64,000 bases of DNA from Paraburkholderia humisilvae (GTDB taxonomy: Bacteria; Pseudomonadota; Gammaproteobacteria; Burkholderiales; Burkholderiaceae): assembly GCF_902859855.1 (NCBI RefSeq), contig NZ_CADIKH010000012.1, positions 124,001 to 188,000 on the forward strand. The letters are read 5' to 3'. Positions 27,743-36,869 of the stretch are shown here, piece after piece. Position numbers and translations under genes: made by a program. The notes below the pieces were generated by a model. The model saw only the letters and a list, made by a program, of their open reading frames with translations. It was not told the origin of the DNA and searched no databases. Each line of letters begins with the position of its first letter. The first letter of the stretch is position 1.

Positions 27743-28543
27743 ATGTCGACGACATCCGTTACCTCCTCCACCGTCACGCCTGTACTCGAAGCGCGCGGCG
27801 TCATCAAACGCTACGGCCACGTCACCGCGCTCGACGGCTGCGACTTCGAAGTGATGCCCGGCGAGATCATGGCTGTGATCGGCGACAACGGCGCCGGAAA
27901 ATCGTCGCTGATCAAGGCGCTATCCGGCGCCACGGTGCCCGACGAAGGCGAAATCCTCCTCGACGGCAAGCCGGTCAAATTCCGCAGTCCGCTCGATGCA
28001 CGCCAACAGGGTATCGAAACGGTCTACCAGGACCTCGCCGTCGCGCCGGCGATGAGCATCGCCGAAAACCTGTTCCTTGCGCGCGAACTGCTCAAGCCTG
28101 GCTGGCGCGGGTCACTGTTCAAGATGATCGACAAACGCCGCATGCTCGACGAGGCGACCGCGCATATGAAGGACTTGCAGATCGGCATCCGCTCGATGCG
28201 TCAGGCCGTCGAAACGTTGTCAGGCGGCCAGCGTCAAGGGGTGGCGGTGGCACGCAGCGCGGCGTTTGCGCGCCACGTCGTGATTCTCGACGAGCCGACC
28301 GCCGCGCTTGGCGTGAAGGAAGGCAACATGGTGCTCGAATTGATCCGCCGCGTGCGCGACCGCGGCCTGCCGGTGATCCTGATCAGCCACAACATGCCGC
28401 ACGTGTTCGAGATCGCGGACCGCATCCATATCCAACGCCTCGGCCGGCGTGCGGCACTCGTCAAGCGCGAGGACATTCATATGTCCGAGGCGGTCGCAAT
28501 CATGACCGGCGCGAAAGAAGCGGATGTGAAAGCGATCGCATGA
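27743..28543 (+). CDS. frcA: Sugar ABC ATP-binding subunit, FrcA-like
   Basis: 266 residues with a single ATPase cassette, which separates it from double-cassette RbsA proteins and fits FrcA. Walker A GDNGAGKSS, signature LSGGQRQGVAVARS, Walker B VVILDEPTAAL and the switch His in LISHNMPH are all intact. GGAG six bases before the ATG at 27743 decides between this and the in-frame ATG four codons earlier. Drives uptake through FrcC. Confidence 0.85.
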   Translation: MSTTSVTSSTVTPVLEARGVIKRYGHVTALDGCDFEVMPGEIMAVIGDNGAGKSSLIKALSGATVPDEGEILLDGKPVKFRSPLDARQQGIETVYQDLAVAPAMSIAENLFLARELLKPGWRGSLFKMIDKRRMLDEATAHMKDLQIGIRSMRQAVETLSGGQRQGVAVARSAAFARHVVILDEPTAALGVKEGNMVLELIRRVRDRGLPVILISHNMPHVFEIADRIHIQRLGRRAALVKREDIHMSEAVAIMTGAKEADVKAIA

Positions 28544-28564
28544 CCACCATCATGGATATCAGGT

Positions 28565-29821
28565 ATGTCAGCGACCGACCCGCGTAAGCCGACGACCATG
28601 GATACCAGCGCCCGCTCGCCATTGAAACGCACGGTCGGCTCGAACCAGGTCGGCATGCGGCAGTTCAACGAACGCATCGTGCTGCAGGCCATCCGCTTGC
28701 ATGGTCCGTTGCCGAAGGCTGACGTCGGCCGGCTCACGCGCCTGTCGATGCAAACCGTTTCGATGATCGTCGACCGGTTGATCGACGACGGCCTGCTCGT
28801 CAAGCAGGCGCGCGTGCGCGGGCGCATCGGCCAGCCGTCGGTGCCCATCGCGTTGCGGCCCGAAGGCGCGTATACGATCGGCGTGAAGGTCGGACGGCGC
28901 AGCCTCGACCTGCTTGCGATGGATTTCGTCGGCCGCGTCTGCTGCCGCGAAGTGCTCGACTACGCGTATCCGGATCCACGTACGCTATTTCCCGCTCTGG
29001 AAAACAAGCTGGCGCGCGTAAACGACGCATTGGGCGCGGCGAGGAAGCGCAATGTGGTCGGCGTGGGTGTCGCCGCGCCATTGTGGCTAGGCGGCTGGCG
29101 CGAATTTCTCGGCGCGCCGCGCGACGCGCTCGATGCATGGAACGACATCGACATCCGCGCGCGGATCGCATCGATGACCGGCTTGCCGGTCGAATTCGCG
29201 AAAGACACGACCGCCGCCTGCGCGGCCGAGCTCGTGATGGGCCAAGGGCGCGGCATTCACAACTTTCTGTATCTGTTTGTCGGCACGTTTATCGGCGGCG
29301 GCCTCGTGATCGACGGGCGGCTGCATGGCGGCCCACACGACAATGCGGGCGCGGTCGGCTCCATTCCGCTGGCGGGCCGCGCGCGCGACCCGGCGCGGCA
29401 GTTGCTGCATGCGGCATCCGGCTTTGTGCTCGAGCAGCTATTTGCCGACGCGAGTGCGCCGCCCGCCGCTGCGCACGATCATCGAGCGTTGTCCGCCGAC
29501 CTGTGGCGGCTGACCGAGCAATGGCTGGACACGGCGTGTCCGGCAATCGCAAACGCGCTGACCAACGCGGCGGCGCTGCTCGATCTGGAGGCGGTGGTCA
29601 TCGACGGTGAACTCGACCGTCAGCTTGTGCGCGAAATGATCCGTCGCATCGAGCGCGTGCTTGACCGTTTTGAATGGGAGGGCATCGTTCGCCCGCAATT
29701 GCTCGAAGGGACGATCGGTGCGGACGCACGTGCGATGGGCGGCGCGATTCTGCCGCTCTATGCGCACTTCGCGCCGATGCATGAGCTGTTTTTGAAGCCC
29801 GCTGTCGAAGCGGAATATTGA
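28565..29821 (+). CDS. ROK-family protein with N-terminal winged helix (repressor)
   Basis: 418 residues. The first 85 hold a MarR-like winged helix (FNERIVLQAIRLHGPLPKADVGRLTRLSMQTVSMIVDRLIDDGLLVKQ) and the rest is a ROK fold with VGVGVAAPLW and FVGTFIGGGLVIDGRLHGG. The ATP-binding DxGxT of ROK kinases is not apparent at the expected place (TIGVKVGRRSLDLLAMDF instead), and the zinc CxCGxxGCxE motif is missing, so a sugar-sensing repressor is more likely than a kinase. It begins 21 bp after frcA and probably controls the frc operon through the repeat near 25390. The start is uncertain; ATG at 28598 is possible. Confidence 0.82.
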   Translation: MSATDPRKPTTMDTSARSPLKRTVGSNQVGMRQFNERIVLQAIRLHGPLPKADVGRLTRLSMQTVSMIVDRLIDDGLLVKQARVRGRIGQPSVPIALRPEGAYTIGVKVGRRSLDLLAMDFVGRVCCREVLDYAYPDPRTLFPALENKLARVNDALGAARKRNVVGVGVAAPLWLGGWREFLGAPRDALDAWNDIDIRARIASMTGLPVEFAKDTTAACAAELVMGQGRGIHNFLYLFVGTFIGGGLVIDGRLHGGPHDNAGAVGSIPLAGRARDPARQLLHAASGFVLEQLFADASAPPAAAHDHRALSADLWRLTEQWLDTACPAIANALTNAAALLDLEAVVIDGELDRQLVREMIRRIERVLDRFEWEGIVRPQLLEGTIGADARAMGGAILPLYAHFAPMHELFLKPAVEAEY

Positions 29822-29858
29822 CGTCATCCCGGACGTCACCCAGTCGAATTTCTCTTCT

Positions 29859-32800
29859 CTATCGCGCCTGCGGTTCGCCGCTCGCCGCCGCGACGCGCTT
29901 CGCCGCGCGCTCGGGCGGTGTGTCCAGCAACGGCTGCAGCGCCGGCGCCATCGACTTCAGCAACTGCACCGCGAGCGCGCTCGTAAAGTCGAAACGCGCC
30001 GCATACGGCTCATGCACGAGGGCCGTCAAGGTCCCGAAGTACCGGTCGCCGATCACGAACACGAAGGTGCCGGTGCGGTTGACCTTGCGCGACTCGATCA
30101 GCCGCCCGCCTTTCGCGTACACGTTAAAGCGCTGATCGCCGGTGCCGGTCTTGCCGATCACCTGCAGCGTTTCACCGTTCGGGAACGTCAGGCCCTGCGA
30201 AAGACGCGCCGCGGTGCCGCCCGCGACCACATCGTGCAGCAACGATTGCACGACACGCGCGATATCCGGCGACACGACCTGGTTGGGCTGCGCCGCCGCA
30301 CGCGTAAAGCGCGTTTCATACGGCGTCCCCTTCGCGAATTCGAGGTCGGTGATGCTGTGCGTCGGCGCCTGATTGCCGCCGTTCGAGACGATGCCGATCA
30401 GTTCCGCGAGCGCGGCCGGCCGGTCACCCGATGCGCCGATCGCCGCGCCGTAAGACGGCGTCAGCTTCGCGAACGGATAACCGAGCGCGCGCCACGACTT
30501 GCCGATTTCCTCATACGCGCGCTGTTCGATCATCCGTTTGATACGGCGGTCCTGGGTCGCGTGATAGCGCGTCTTGAAGAGCCACTTGTAGGCATCGATG
30601 CGCGCATCGCGGCTCGCTTCCTGCACGTCGTTCAGACTGACGTCCTGATGCGTGCGCAGATAGTTGACCGTCCACAGCTCGAGCGGATGCACTTTCGAAA
30701 TATAGCCGCGGTCGTTCAGGTTGAACTTGTCGATCGCGTACTTCGTATAGAGCTTCGCGAGATCTTCATCGTCGAGAATGGTCGCGGCAGGCGTACCCTT
30801 CAGGGCCGCGCGCATCTGCGCATTGAACCATTCCTGCGACCCGTCCGGCGCGGCACTGCGCAGCACGGTCGCGACCCGGGGCGGCGATTTGTGCACCGTG
30901 CGCAGCAATGCGGCGAGCGCTTCGTCCGGCGTCTTGCCGTGATACTTCGTGTAGAAGCGCGTCATGTACACACGGCTTTCCTGGTCCGCGAAACGCGTCA
31001 AAAACGTGTTGCGCGCCACCGGATCATCGAGCCATTGCGACGGCAGGCCCGACGTCTGGATCATTTCGTAGTGGACGATATCGCGCATCATCCGCACGAA
31101 CACCAGATTCACCGAATGCTGGAACGCACGGTGCACGGTCAGAATGCGCGAGTTATCGCTCGATTCGAAGTTGCTGAACACCTGCCCGCCGCCGCCCGTA
31201 TAGAACATCTCGCCGGCACTCGCTGAATACTTGCGCTCGACCGCCGCATCGAGCATCGCATCGAGCGAAGGGTCCTTCGTATGGGACAGGTAATCGACTG
31301 CCCAGCGCGTCAGCGCGTCGGACGGGTCCGGCTTCACGGCGCGCAACTCTTCCGGGCTCATCTCGGCGTAGCGGCCGTGCAGTTCCTCGACGATCTGCAG
31401 ATACGTGATGATCGTGCGCAATTTCGCGGTCGAACCGAGATTCAAGCGCGCGCCCTGGTTGATGTCGAACGGCTGATTCACACTATCGGTTTGCACGCGC
31501 ATCAGATTCTGGCCGTCGTGCTTTTCGAACAGCGTGAAGCTGAACGAAATTTTCGACGGATCGTCCTGAGGACGCAGCATGTCCTTGCCGTATAGCCCCG
31601 CGGCCCGCGCGCCGTCCTTCGTCGACGCCGCGGCGAGCCGGTCGCTGACCGCCTGCTGCACTTCGTTGTCGAGCGTCGCGGTGGCGGTCAGGTCGAGGCG
31701 GTCGAGATCGTACAGATTGCTTACGCCCAACGCGCTCATCAGATGCGAACGCAGTGACGTCACTGCCTTGCGCGACACGAACGACTCGGTCGCCGGCGGC
31801 AGCGCCGAGCGATGCAGTTCGACCGGTGCGGCCAGCGCCGCGTCGCGCAGCGACATCGAGATCGCACCGCCGCTCGCAAGCAGCCGCAGGTAGCTGTCGG
31901 TCAACGACGCGAGGTCGGCGTTTCGCCGCAGCAGGAAGTGCGACGGACCGCGCTGCGCGATCATCAGTGACAGCACCTGACGGAATGCAAGGCCTTGCGC
32001 AGCCAGATTCTCCGGGGTCTGCGGCGCCTTCAGGATACGGTTCACGGCGTCGAAATCGCGGCCATACCACGCGGCGAGGCCATCACCGATCCCGTTGACT
32101 TCGCCGATTCCCGGCTGTGCGGCGAGCGGCACCGAATTCAGATAACGCACGACGATCTGCTGACGCACCTCCATCGTGCGCGGCCCGTCCAGGTACGCGC
32201 GCACCGATGCCGATGCGACCTGCCGCAGCTTTTCCTGCGGCGTCGCGGTGCGTCCGCCCGGCGAGTGGCGGAACTTTTCGATTTGCGTCGCGAGCGTACT
32301 GCCGCCGGGCTGCGGCTGGCTATGGTTGAAAATGCGCGCGCCCTGGTCGGCCAGCGCGCGGCCGAATCGTCCCCAGTCGATCGCGGGATTGCGGTTCGGC
32401 TGGTCCTTGTCAAGCAGATGACGGTCTTCGATAAACAGCAGCGAATCGACGATAAGCGGCGGAATCGCATCGAAGTTACGGTAAATCCGCTTTGGATAAG
32501 CGTCGCCGAATAGTGCGTCGCCGGTCGCGTCATACAGGCGCAAGCCCGCCTGGTCTTTCTCTTCGTAGGGGATGAAAAGGCCGTCGTCGGCAAGAGAAAG
32601 CATGCGATCCGAATCGCGCGCCTGCGACGCGATCGTAAAACCGCGCTCCCGCAGGCGCCGTTCTATTGATGGCAGCAGCGTGTATCCGAGCCGGATATCG
32701 TAAGGTCCGTCTTTCGGAAAACGGATGTTATCGCTCGGCCCGGTGGCAACGGTAAAGCCGATTTCGCTGGTCAGCTCGGATAGATAGCGCGCCTGCAGCT

Positions 32801-32948
32801 GCGACGTATCCATTTCGATCTGCACAACTCGCACGCCGGCTGCGACCGCCACCAGGAACGCGAAAAAGATTCCCCACTTCAGCCACTTCCAGGAGGACGT
32901 GGTGCCGGTGGTGCGCAACGGCGGAACGCGAAGCAGCGGCCGATTCAT
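29859..32948 (-). CDS. Large class A penicillin-binding protein (glycosyltransferase 51 + transpeptidase)
   Basis: 1029 residues. One membrane anchor (about 25-42) is followed by a roughly 120-residue periplasmic segment, then the GT51 domain with catalytic Glu in IEDRHLL (about E174) and GGSTLATQ. The transpeptidase motifs are all present: STAK (Ser about 506), SVN (Ser about 612) and KTGTGDQ (Lys about 933). It should polymerise and cross-link peptidoglycan. The 320 residues between SVN and KTG are about three times the usual spacing, meaning a large helical, charged insertion. AAGGAG precedes the ATG at 32948. Monocistronic, convergent with the ROK gene. Confidence 0.88.
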   Translation of the reverse strand: MNRPLLRVPPLRTTGTTSSWKWLKWGIFFAFLVAVAAGVRVVQIEMDTSQLQARYLSELTSEIGFTVATGPSDNIRFPKDGPYDIRLGYTLLPSIERRLRERGFTIASQARDSDRMLSLADDGLFIPYEEKDQAGLRLYDATGDALFGDAYPKRIYRNFDAIPPLIVDSLLFIEDRHLLDKDQPNRNPAIDWGRFGRALADQGARIFNHSQPQPGGSTLATQIEKFRHSPGGRTATPQEKLRQVASASVRAYLDGPRTMEVRQQIVVRYLNSVPLAAQPGIGEVNGIGDGLAAWYGRDFDAVNRILKAPQTPENLAAQGLAFRQVLSLMIAQRGPSHFLLRRNADLASLTDSYLRLLASGGAISMSLRDAALAAPVELHRSALPPATESFVSRKAVTSLRSHLMSALGVSNLYDLDRLDLTATATLDNEVQQAVSDRLAAASTKDGARAAGLYGKDMLRPQDDPSKISFSFTLFEKHDGQNLMRVQTDSVNQPFDINQGARLNLGSTAKLRTIITYLQIVEELHGRYAEMSPEELRAVKPDPSDALTRWAVDYLSHTKDPSLDAMLDAAVERKYSASAGEMFYTGGGGQVFSNFESSDNSRILTVHRAFQHSVNLVFVRMMRDIVHYEMIQTSGLPSQWLDDPVARNTFLTRFADQESRVYMTRFYTKYHGKTPDEALAALLRTVHKSPPRVATVLRSAAPDGSQEWFNAQMRAALKGTPAATILDDEDLAKLYTKYAIDKFNLNDRGYISKVHPLELWTVNYLRTHQDVSLNDVQEASRDARIDAYKWLFKTRYHATQDRRIKRMIEQRAYEEIGKSWRALGYPFAKLTPSYGAAIGASGDRPAALAELIGIVSNGGNQAPTHSITDLEFAKGTPYETRFTRAAAQPNQVVSPDIARVVQSLLHDVVAGGTAARLSQGLTFPNGETLQVIGKTGTGDQRFNVYAKGGRLIESRKVNRTGTFVFVIGDRYFGTLTALVHEPYAARFDFTSALAVQLLKSMAPALQPLLDTPPERAAKRVAAASGEPQAR

Positions 32949-33234
32949 GGTGGCGTCTCCTTGCAGATGCCGGACCACAAAAAATGCGACTCATATCAGT
33001 CTAGCGCGTAACCGCAAATTGCGAGGCACCGAGACGCAAAGTGGCGCCGGCACTGAGTACGCCACGCAACACTTGTGCCGTGTCGCTTGCCGCAACGCCA
33101 CGCCGCGCGGGCGTTTCCGGCGTGGCGCGCGCGTGCCAGCCAGGCGGAAGGCGCGCACATACCCTGTGGAAAGCCCGATATGAGCACGGCGGAATTTTCA
33201 GTACCATAGCCGCCCACTTCAAGCGGGATACCCC

Positions 33235-34512
33235 ATGCAGAGCTTCTACGAGGCGACCGTCAAGCGGTTCGAGTATCCGCGTTTGACGGGCCGGCACAGC
33301 GCTCACGTGTGCATCGTCGGCGGTGGACTGGCCGGCCTGTCGACCGCGCTCGGGCTGGCGGAGCGCGGCGTGCGCGAGGTCGTCGTGCTGGAAGCGGAAC
33401 AGGTCGGATTCGGCGCATCGGGCCGCAATGGCGGTTTTGTGTTCGGCGGCTATAGCCTCGACTGCGCGGAACTCCTGAAAATTCTCGGGCCGACCCGCGC
33501 GCGGGAGCTATACGCGCTGACCACCGATGCTGTCGATCTGATGCGCAACCGCATCCGGCGTTATCGCATCGATTGCGATGCAACCGATGCTGGTGTGATT
33601 CTCGCGAACTGGTTCGACGAACCGGCGCGGCTCGATGCGCAGCGCCGCTTGATGAAGGAATCGTTCGGTGTCGACTGGGAGCCGCTTGGTGCGCACGAAC
33701 TTGCTGCGCGGCTCAAAACCGCGCGTTACCACGGTGGCCTTCTGGAGCGCAACGCATTCCACTTTCATCCTTTGAGGTATGTAGTCGGCGTGGCAGCCGC
33801 GGCGGCCGACGCGGGCACGCGCATTCATGAGCACTCGCCGGTGCGCGCACTGCGCGCGCAGCGCGGCGGTTTTGCGGTCGACACCGCGGACGGGACCATC
33901 GATGCGCAACACGTCGTGATGGCGGGTGGCGGCTATGCGCGCAATGTATACCGGCGCGTCGAACGCGCAGTACTGCCGATCGCCACCTACGTGATGGCGA
34001 CCGAGCCGCTCGGCGAGCGGCTGAAAGACGCGATCGATTGCGCATCGGCGGTCTATGACACGCGCTTTGCGTTCGACTATTACCGGCCGCTGCCCGATAC
34101 GCGCATCCTGTGGGGCGGCCGCATCTCGATCGTCGAACGCGCACCGCAGGTGATCGCCCGGCTATTGCGCCGGGATCTGCTCAAAGTCTATCCGCAACTG
34201 GATGACGTGCGGATCGACTACGCATGGGGCGGGTTGATGAGCTATGCGCGGCACAAGATGCCGCAGATCGGCCGGAGCGCGGATGGCATCTGGTACGCGG
34301 TCGGCTTCGGTGGTCACGGCATGGCGCCGACCACCGTGTGCGGCGAACTGCTCGCGGCAGCCCTGTCAGGCGAGCGGCCGGTGCCGGACGCGTTCGCGAA
34401 GTTCGGGCTGACGCACACGTTCGGTGCGTTCGGCCTCGCGGCCGCGCAACTGACCTATGCCACGATGCAAACGCGCGATGCGTTTGCCGCACGGCGGCGT
34501 ACCGGACGCTGA
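33235..34512 (+). CDS. FAD-dependent amine oxidase (PuuB/OrdL-like)
   Basis: 425 residues of the DAO fold. The FAD-binding start CIVGGGLAGLSTALGLAERG, then VVVLEAEQVGFGASGRNGGFVFGGYSL, is typical of gamma-glutamylputrescine oxidase-like proteins. The C-terminus has YAWGGLMSYARHKMPQIG and the closing FAD contact GFGGHGMAPTTVCG. Likely oxidises a secondary or primary amine or amino acid with oxygen, but no polyamine genes are adjacent, so the substrate is open. The ATG at 33235 follows AAGCGGGAT. It is divergent from the penicillin-binding protein gene. Confidence 0.86.
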   Translation: MQSFYEATVKRFEYPRLTGRHSAHVCIVGGGLAGLSTALGLAERGVREVVVLEAEQVGFGASGRNGGFVFGGYSLDCAELLKILGPTRARELYALTTDAVDLMRNRIRRYRIDCDATDAGVILANWFDEPARLDAQRRLMKESFGVDWEPLGAHELAARLKTARYHGGLLERNAFHFHPLRYVVGVAAAAADAGTRIHEHSPVRALRAQRGGFAVDTADGTIDAQHVVMAGGGYARNVYRRVERAVLPIATYVMATEPLGERLKDAIDCASAVYDTRFAFDYYRPLPDTRILWGGRISIVERAPQVIARLLRRDLLKVYPQLDDVRIDYAWGGLMSYARHKMPQIGRSADGIWYAVGFGGHGMAPTTVCGELLAAALSGERPVPDAFAKFGLTHTFGAFGLAAAQLTYATMQTRDAFAARRRTGR

Positions 34513-34735
34513 ACGACCACGCGTTGCCCGCGAGCGGATTGCGTTGATGTTCGACTACCACGACAAACATCACGATTTCATGTGGCTCTTTCGCGGCTCT
34601 TCAGCACCGCGAAAACATCGTCATTTGCCCGGCTGCGCGGCATCCGGGCTGGGCACGCCCCTTGCGCCGATATAATTGCAGTTTGTGTCGCCGCTGCAGG
34701 CACCGTCACAAATGATTCAAATTTCAAGGAGAGTC

Positions 34736-35080
34736 ATGAGGAATCCGTTCAACGCATCGCAATGCACCGTCCTGATCGTGTTAGCGCTCAGCGCATGCGC
34801 ACAGTTTCAGAGCAACCCCGACGCGGGTGACCCGGAAAACGACACGATGACCCAACGCCCGGTCGCGGACGTCGTTCAATGTCTCGAACAGGAAGCTGGG
34901 AAGCACGACACACACTTCACCACGTCGCCGATTCCACAAGGCACGATGCTCGATTTCGGCGACTCGAATATCGTCAAGGTACGCGCCGACAATGGCGGCA
35001 CCACCTACCGCTACTACGCAGGCAAGCGACACCTGTCGAACATGTGGATCGAAGCGGCCAGCAAGACTTGCGCGCCGTGA
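34736..35080 (+). CDS. Small lipoprotein, function unknown
   Basis: 114 residues. The N-terminus MRNPFNASQCTVLIVLALSAC has a hydrophobic stretch ending in a lipobox (LSAC), so it is probably lipid-anchored. The mature part has two further cysteines (VQCLEQEAG and SKTCAP) that could pair, and a beta-rich segment MLDFGDSNIVKVRADNGGTTYRYYAG. AAGGAG five bases before the ATG at 34736 fixes the start. No named family recognised. Confidence 0.78.
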   Translation: MRNPFNASQCTVLIVLALSACAQFQSNPDAGDPENDTMTQRPVADVVQCLEQEAGKHDTHFTTSPIPQGTMLDFGDSNIVKVRADNGGTTYRYYAGKRHLSNMWIEAASKTCAP

Positions 35081-35240
35081 TAAACGCGTAAGCGGATCGC
35101 AACTATTCGCGATGCGAACGCAACCGCCCGTACGCGAACGTGCGACATCGTCGCACACGTGTACCTCTTAAGTATCGTTTAAGTTTGGCTCCCCATGATC
35201 GGCAAACCTGAGTCGAACCGCGACCCGTACGAGGTGCCCG

Positions 35241-35513
35241 ATGCACAACAATGAAAGCAAAAACGAACGCGACATCCAGCAGACCCCGGCGGCCGCGAAG
35301 CGGCCTACGATGCTGCGCCGCCTGCTCAGCCACCATGAACTCGCGACACTGCTGTTGTTGCTGCATGCCCCTGTCGACGCCTACGCGAAACCGGAAATTC
35401 CGATGCTGAAGGAAGCCGGGCTCGTCGAGAGCATTGCGTCGGAGGCCGGCGCACCGCGTTTTCGTCTAACCGAAGAAGGCAATGCGATTTTGCGCGGCCT
35501 CGGCGTCAAGTAG
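35241..35513 (+). CDS. Small winged-helix-like protein
   Basis: 90 residues. After a polar leader, LRRLLSHHELATLLLLLHAPVDAYAKPEIPMLKEAGLVES looks like the helices of a winged-helix domain, and FRLTEEGNAILRGLG resembles the wing and last helix of MarR/PadR-type proteins. It may be a DNA-binding or protein-interaction module, but is short. GAGG precedes the ATG. No close partner is evident. Confidence 0.65.
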   Translation: MHNNESKNERDIQQTPAAAKRPTMLRRLLSHHELATLLLLLHAPVDAYAKPEIPMLKEAGLVESIASEAGAPRFRLTEEGNAILRGLGVK

Positions 35514-35527
35514 CGGCATTTCTTTCA

Positions 35528-35863
35528 TCACGCTTGCCACACCGCATAGCCCGCTTCGCGTAGCCCGATGGCCAGTTCCACTTCCATATCGCGCGCGCCG
35601 TCGTACGGCATCGGGTTGTAAAAGTCATACAGTTCCGGCATGAGCCGCAAACCGTAGTCACGCACGTAGCGATTCGCCTGAATGTCCGCCTTGTGCCGGT
35701 CGAAGCGCAGGTCCGGGTCGAGTCCCGTCATTCCCACATACACGCACGGTCTGTCGAAGCGATAGTCAGGGTTCGCGCGCCTGAAGCGCGCTTCGTTCCA
35801 CACGGTGTCGTCGAGGGCAACGACGTAAACATAGTAGTGATGCGCGGCGCCGTGTTTCTTCAT
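35528..35863 (-). CDS. Small protein with GIY-YIG-nuclease-like pattern
   Basis: 111 residues. The opening HHYYVYVVALDD and the later CVYVGMTGLDPDLRFDRHKAD match the two-strand pattern of GIY-YIG domains (Y-V-Y spaced to Y-V-G followed by Arg and His). A conserved Glu occurs near the end in DMEVELAIGLREAGY. The usual spacing is stretched by an insertion (NEARFRRANPDYRFDRP), so nuclease activity is uncertain. It ends 15 bp from a convergent gene. It starts 19 bp after the AraC-type gene on the same strand. Confidence 0.6.
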   Translation of the reverse strand: MKKHGAAHHYYVYVVALDDTVWNEARFRRANPDYRFDRPCVYVGMTGLDPDLRFDRHKADIQANRYVRDYGLRLMPELYDFYNPMPYDGARDMEVELAIGLREAGYAVWQA

Positions 35864-35882
35864 CTGCGACGAGCGATACGCG

Positions 35883-36695
35883 TCATGCCGCCGCGCGCGG
35901 GCGGCTATTGCCCAGTAGCAGCATCCGGTATTCGGTCGGTGTAACGCCGACGGTCGCCTTGAACTGCCGCGTAAACGCGCTGTGATCGGTATAGCCGCAC
36001 AGCGCGGCGACATCGGTGACCTTGTCGTGCGATACGAGCAGCGCGGTCGCCGCATCGAGGCGCGTTTTCAGCAGCACCTGGCGCGGCGTCAAATGAAACA
36101 CCTTGTGGAAATAACGTTCGAGTTGCGCGACCGACATGTCGGCCATCGCCGCAAGCTGCTTCAGATTCAGCGGCTGCACGTAGTTTTGCTGGATGTACTG
36201 GACGACCGCCGCAAGACGCGTGTACGCGGGATGACTGCTCTCGTCGGCCTTCAGGTCGCGCGACGTGCCCGCGAGCCCAACGATCTGCCCCGACGCGTCG
36301 CGCAGCGGCTGCTTGCAGGTTAGACACCAGCCGGGCTGGCGGCCGGGATAGAGATGCAGTTCGAGCTGATCGACCATCTGGTTGCCGACATGAATGACGG
36401 CCTGGTCCTGCGCGGTATAAATCCGGCCGAAGCGGCGCGGAAACACGTCTTCAGCGGTCTTGCCGAGCAGCGCTTCCTTTTCCTTGTAGCCACAGCGCGA
36501 CACCAGCGTGCGGTTGACCAGCGCATAGCGCGCGTCGGCATCCTTCACGAAAAACACGATGTCCGGCATCGCGTCGAAAACCGGCTCGAGCAACGCGAAA
36601 TGCGCAAGCATCGCAGCCAGCGTTGAAGCGCCTGCGCCCGGCGTCCCGCGGGGCTTTCCTTCGGTCGTTTCCAGCGGTTGAGCCAGCGTGTCCAT
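35883..36695 (-). CDS. PAS-AraC transcriptional regulator of hydroxyproline catabolism
   Basis: 270 residues. A PAS domain (about 30-150: EPVFDAMPDIVFFVKDADARYALVNRTLVSRCGY, then QPLRDASGQIVGLAGTSRDL) is joined to an AraC-type double helix-turn-helix (VQYIQQNYVQPLNLKQLAAMADMSVAQLERYFHKVFHLTPRQVLLKTRL and VTDVAALCGYTDHSAFTRQFKATVGVTPTEYR). The usual AraC cupin sensor is replaced by PAS. It lies 174 bp downstream of the D-hydroxyproline dehydrogenase genes on the same strand, so it most likely activates that cluster; the ligand could be hydroxyproline or an intermediate. Confidence 0.88.
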   Translation of the reverse strand: MDTLAQPLETTEGKPRGTPGAGASTLAAMLAHFALLEPVFDAMPDIVFFVKDADARYALVNRTLVSRCGYKEKEALLGKTAEDVFPRRFGRIYTAQDQAVIHVGNQMVDQLELHLYPGRQPGWCLTCKQPLRDASGQIVGLAGTSRDLKADESSHPAYTRLAAVVQYIQQNYVQPLNLKQLAAMADMSVAQLERYFHKVFHLTPRQVLLKTRLDAATALLVSHDKVTDVAALCGYTDHSAFTRQFKATVGVTPTEYRMLLLGNSRPRAAA

Positions 36696-36869
36696 TCGGC
36701 GGGTTCCGTGATCGCGGGTGCGGCGCGATTGTCGTGATTGTCATCCGACCGGACTACGCCCGATCGTGTGCGGACGATTATAGGGCCGCTCAGCGCCGCA
36801 AAAAATTCGGGGCGCGCCTGAGATGCAGCGTTAGGACGCTGCCACGCAGCTTGCGGTGCGTCGTGGCGC

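Noticed and set aside
28565..29821. ROK protein as a fructokinase (FrcK-like)
   Set aside because: It has an N-terminal winged helix and lacks the ATP-binding DxGxT and the zinc-cysteine motif of ROK kinases.
30012..31226. 404-codon open frame on the + strand
   Set aside because: It is antisense to the penicillin-binding protein gene and has Arg/Gln-rich, non-protein-like sequence.
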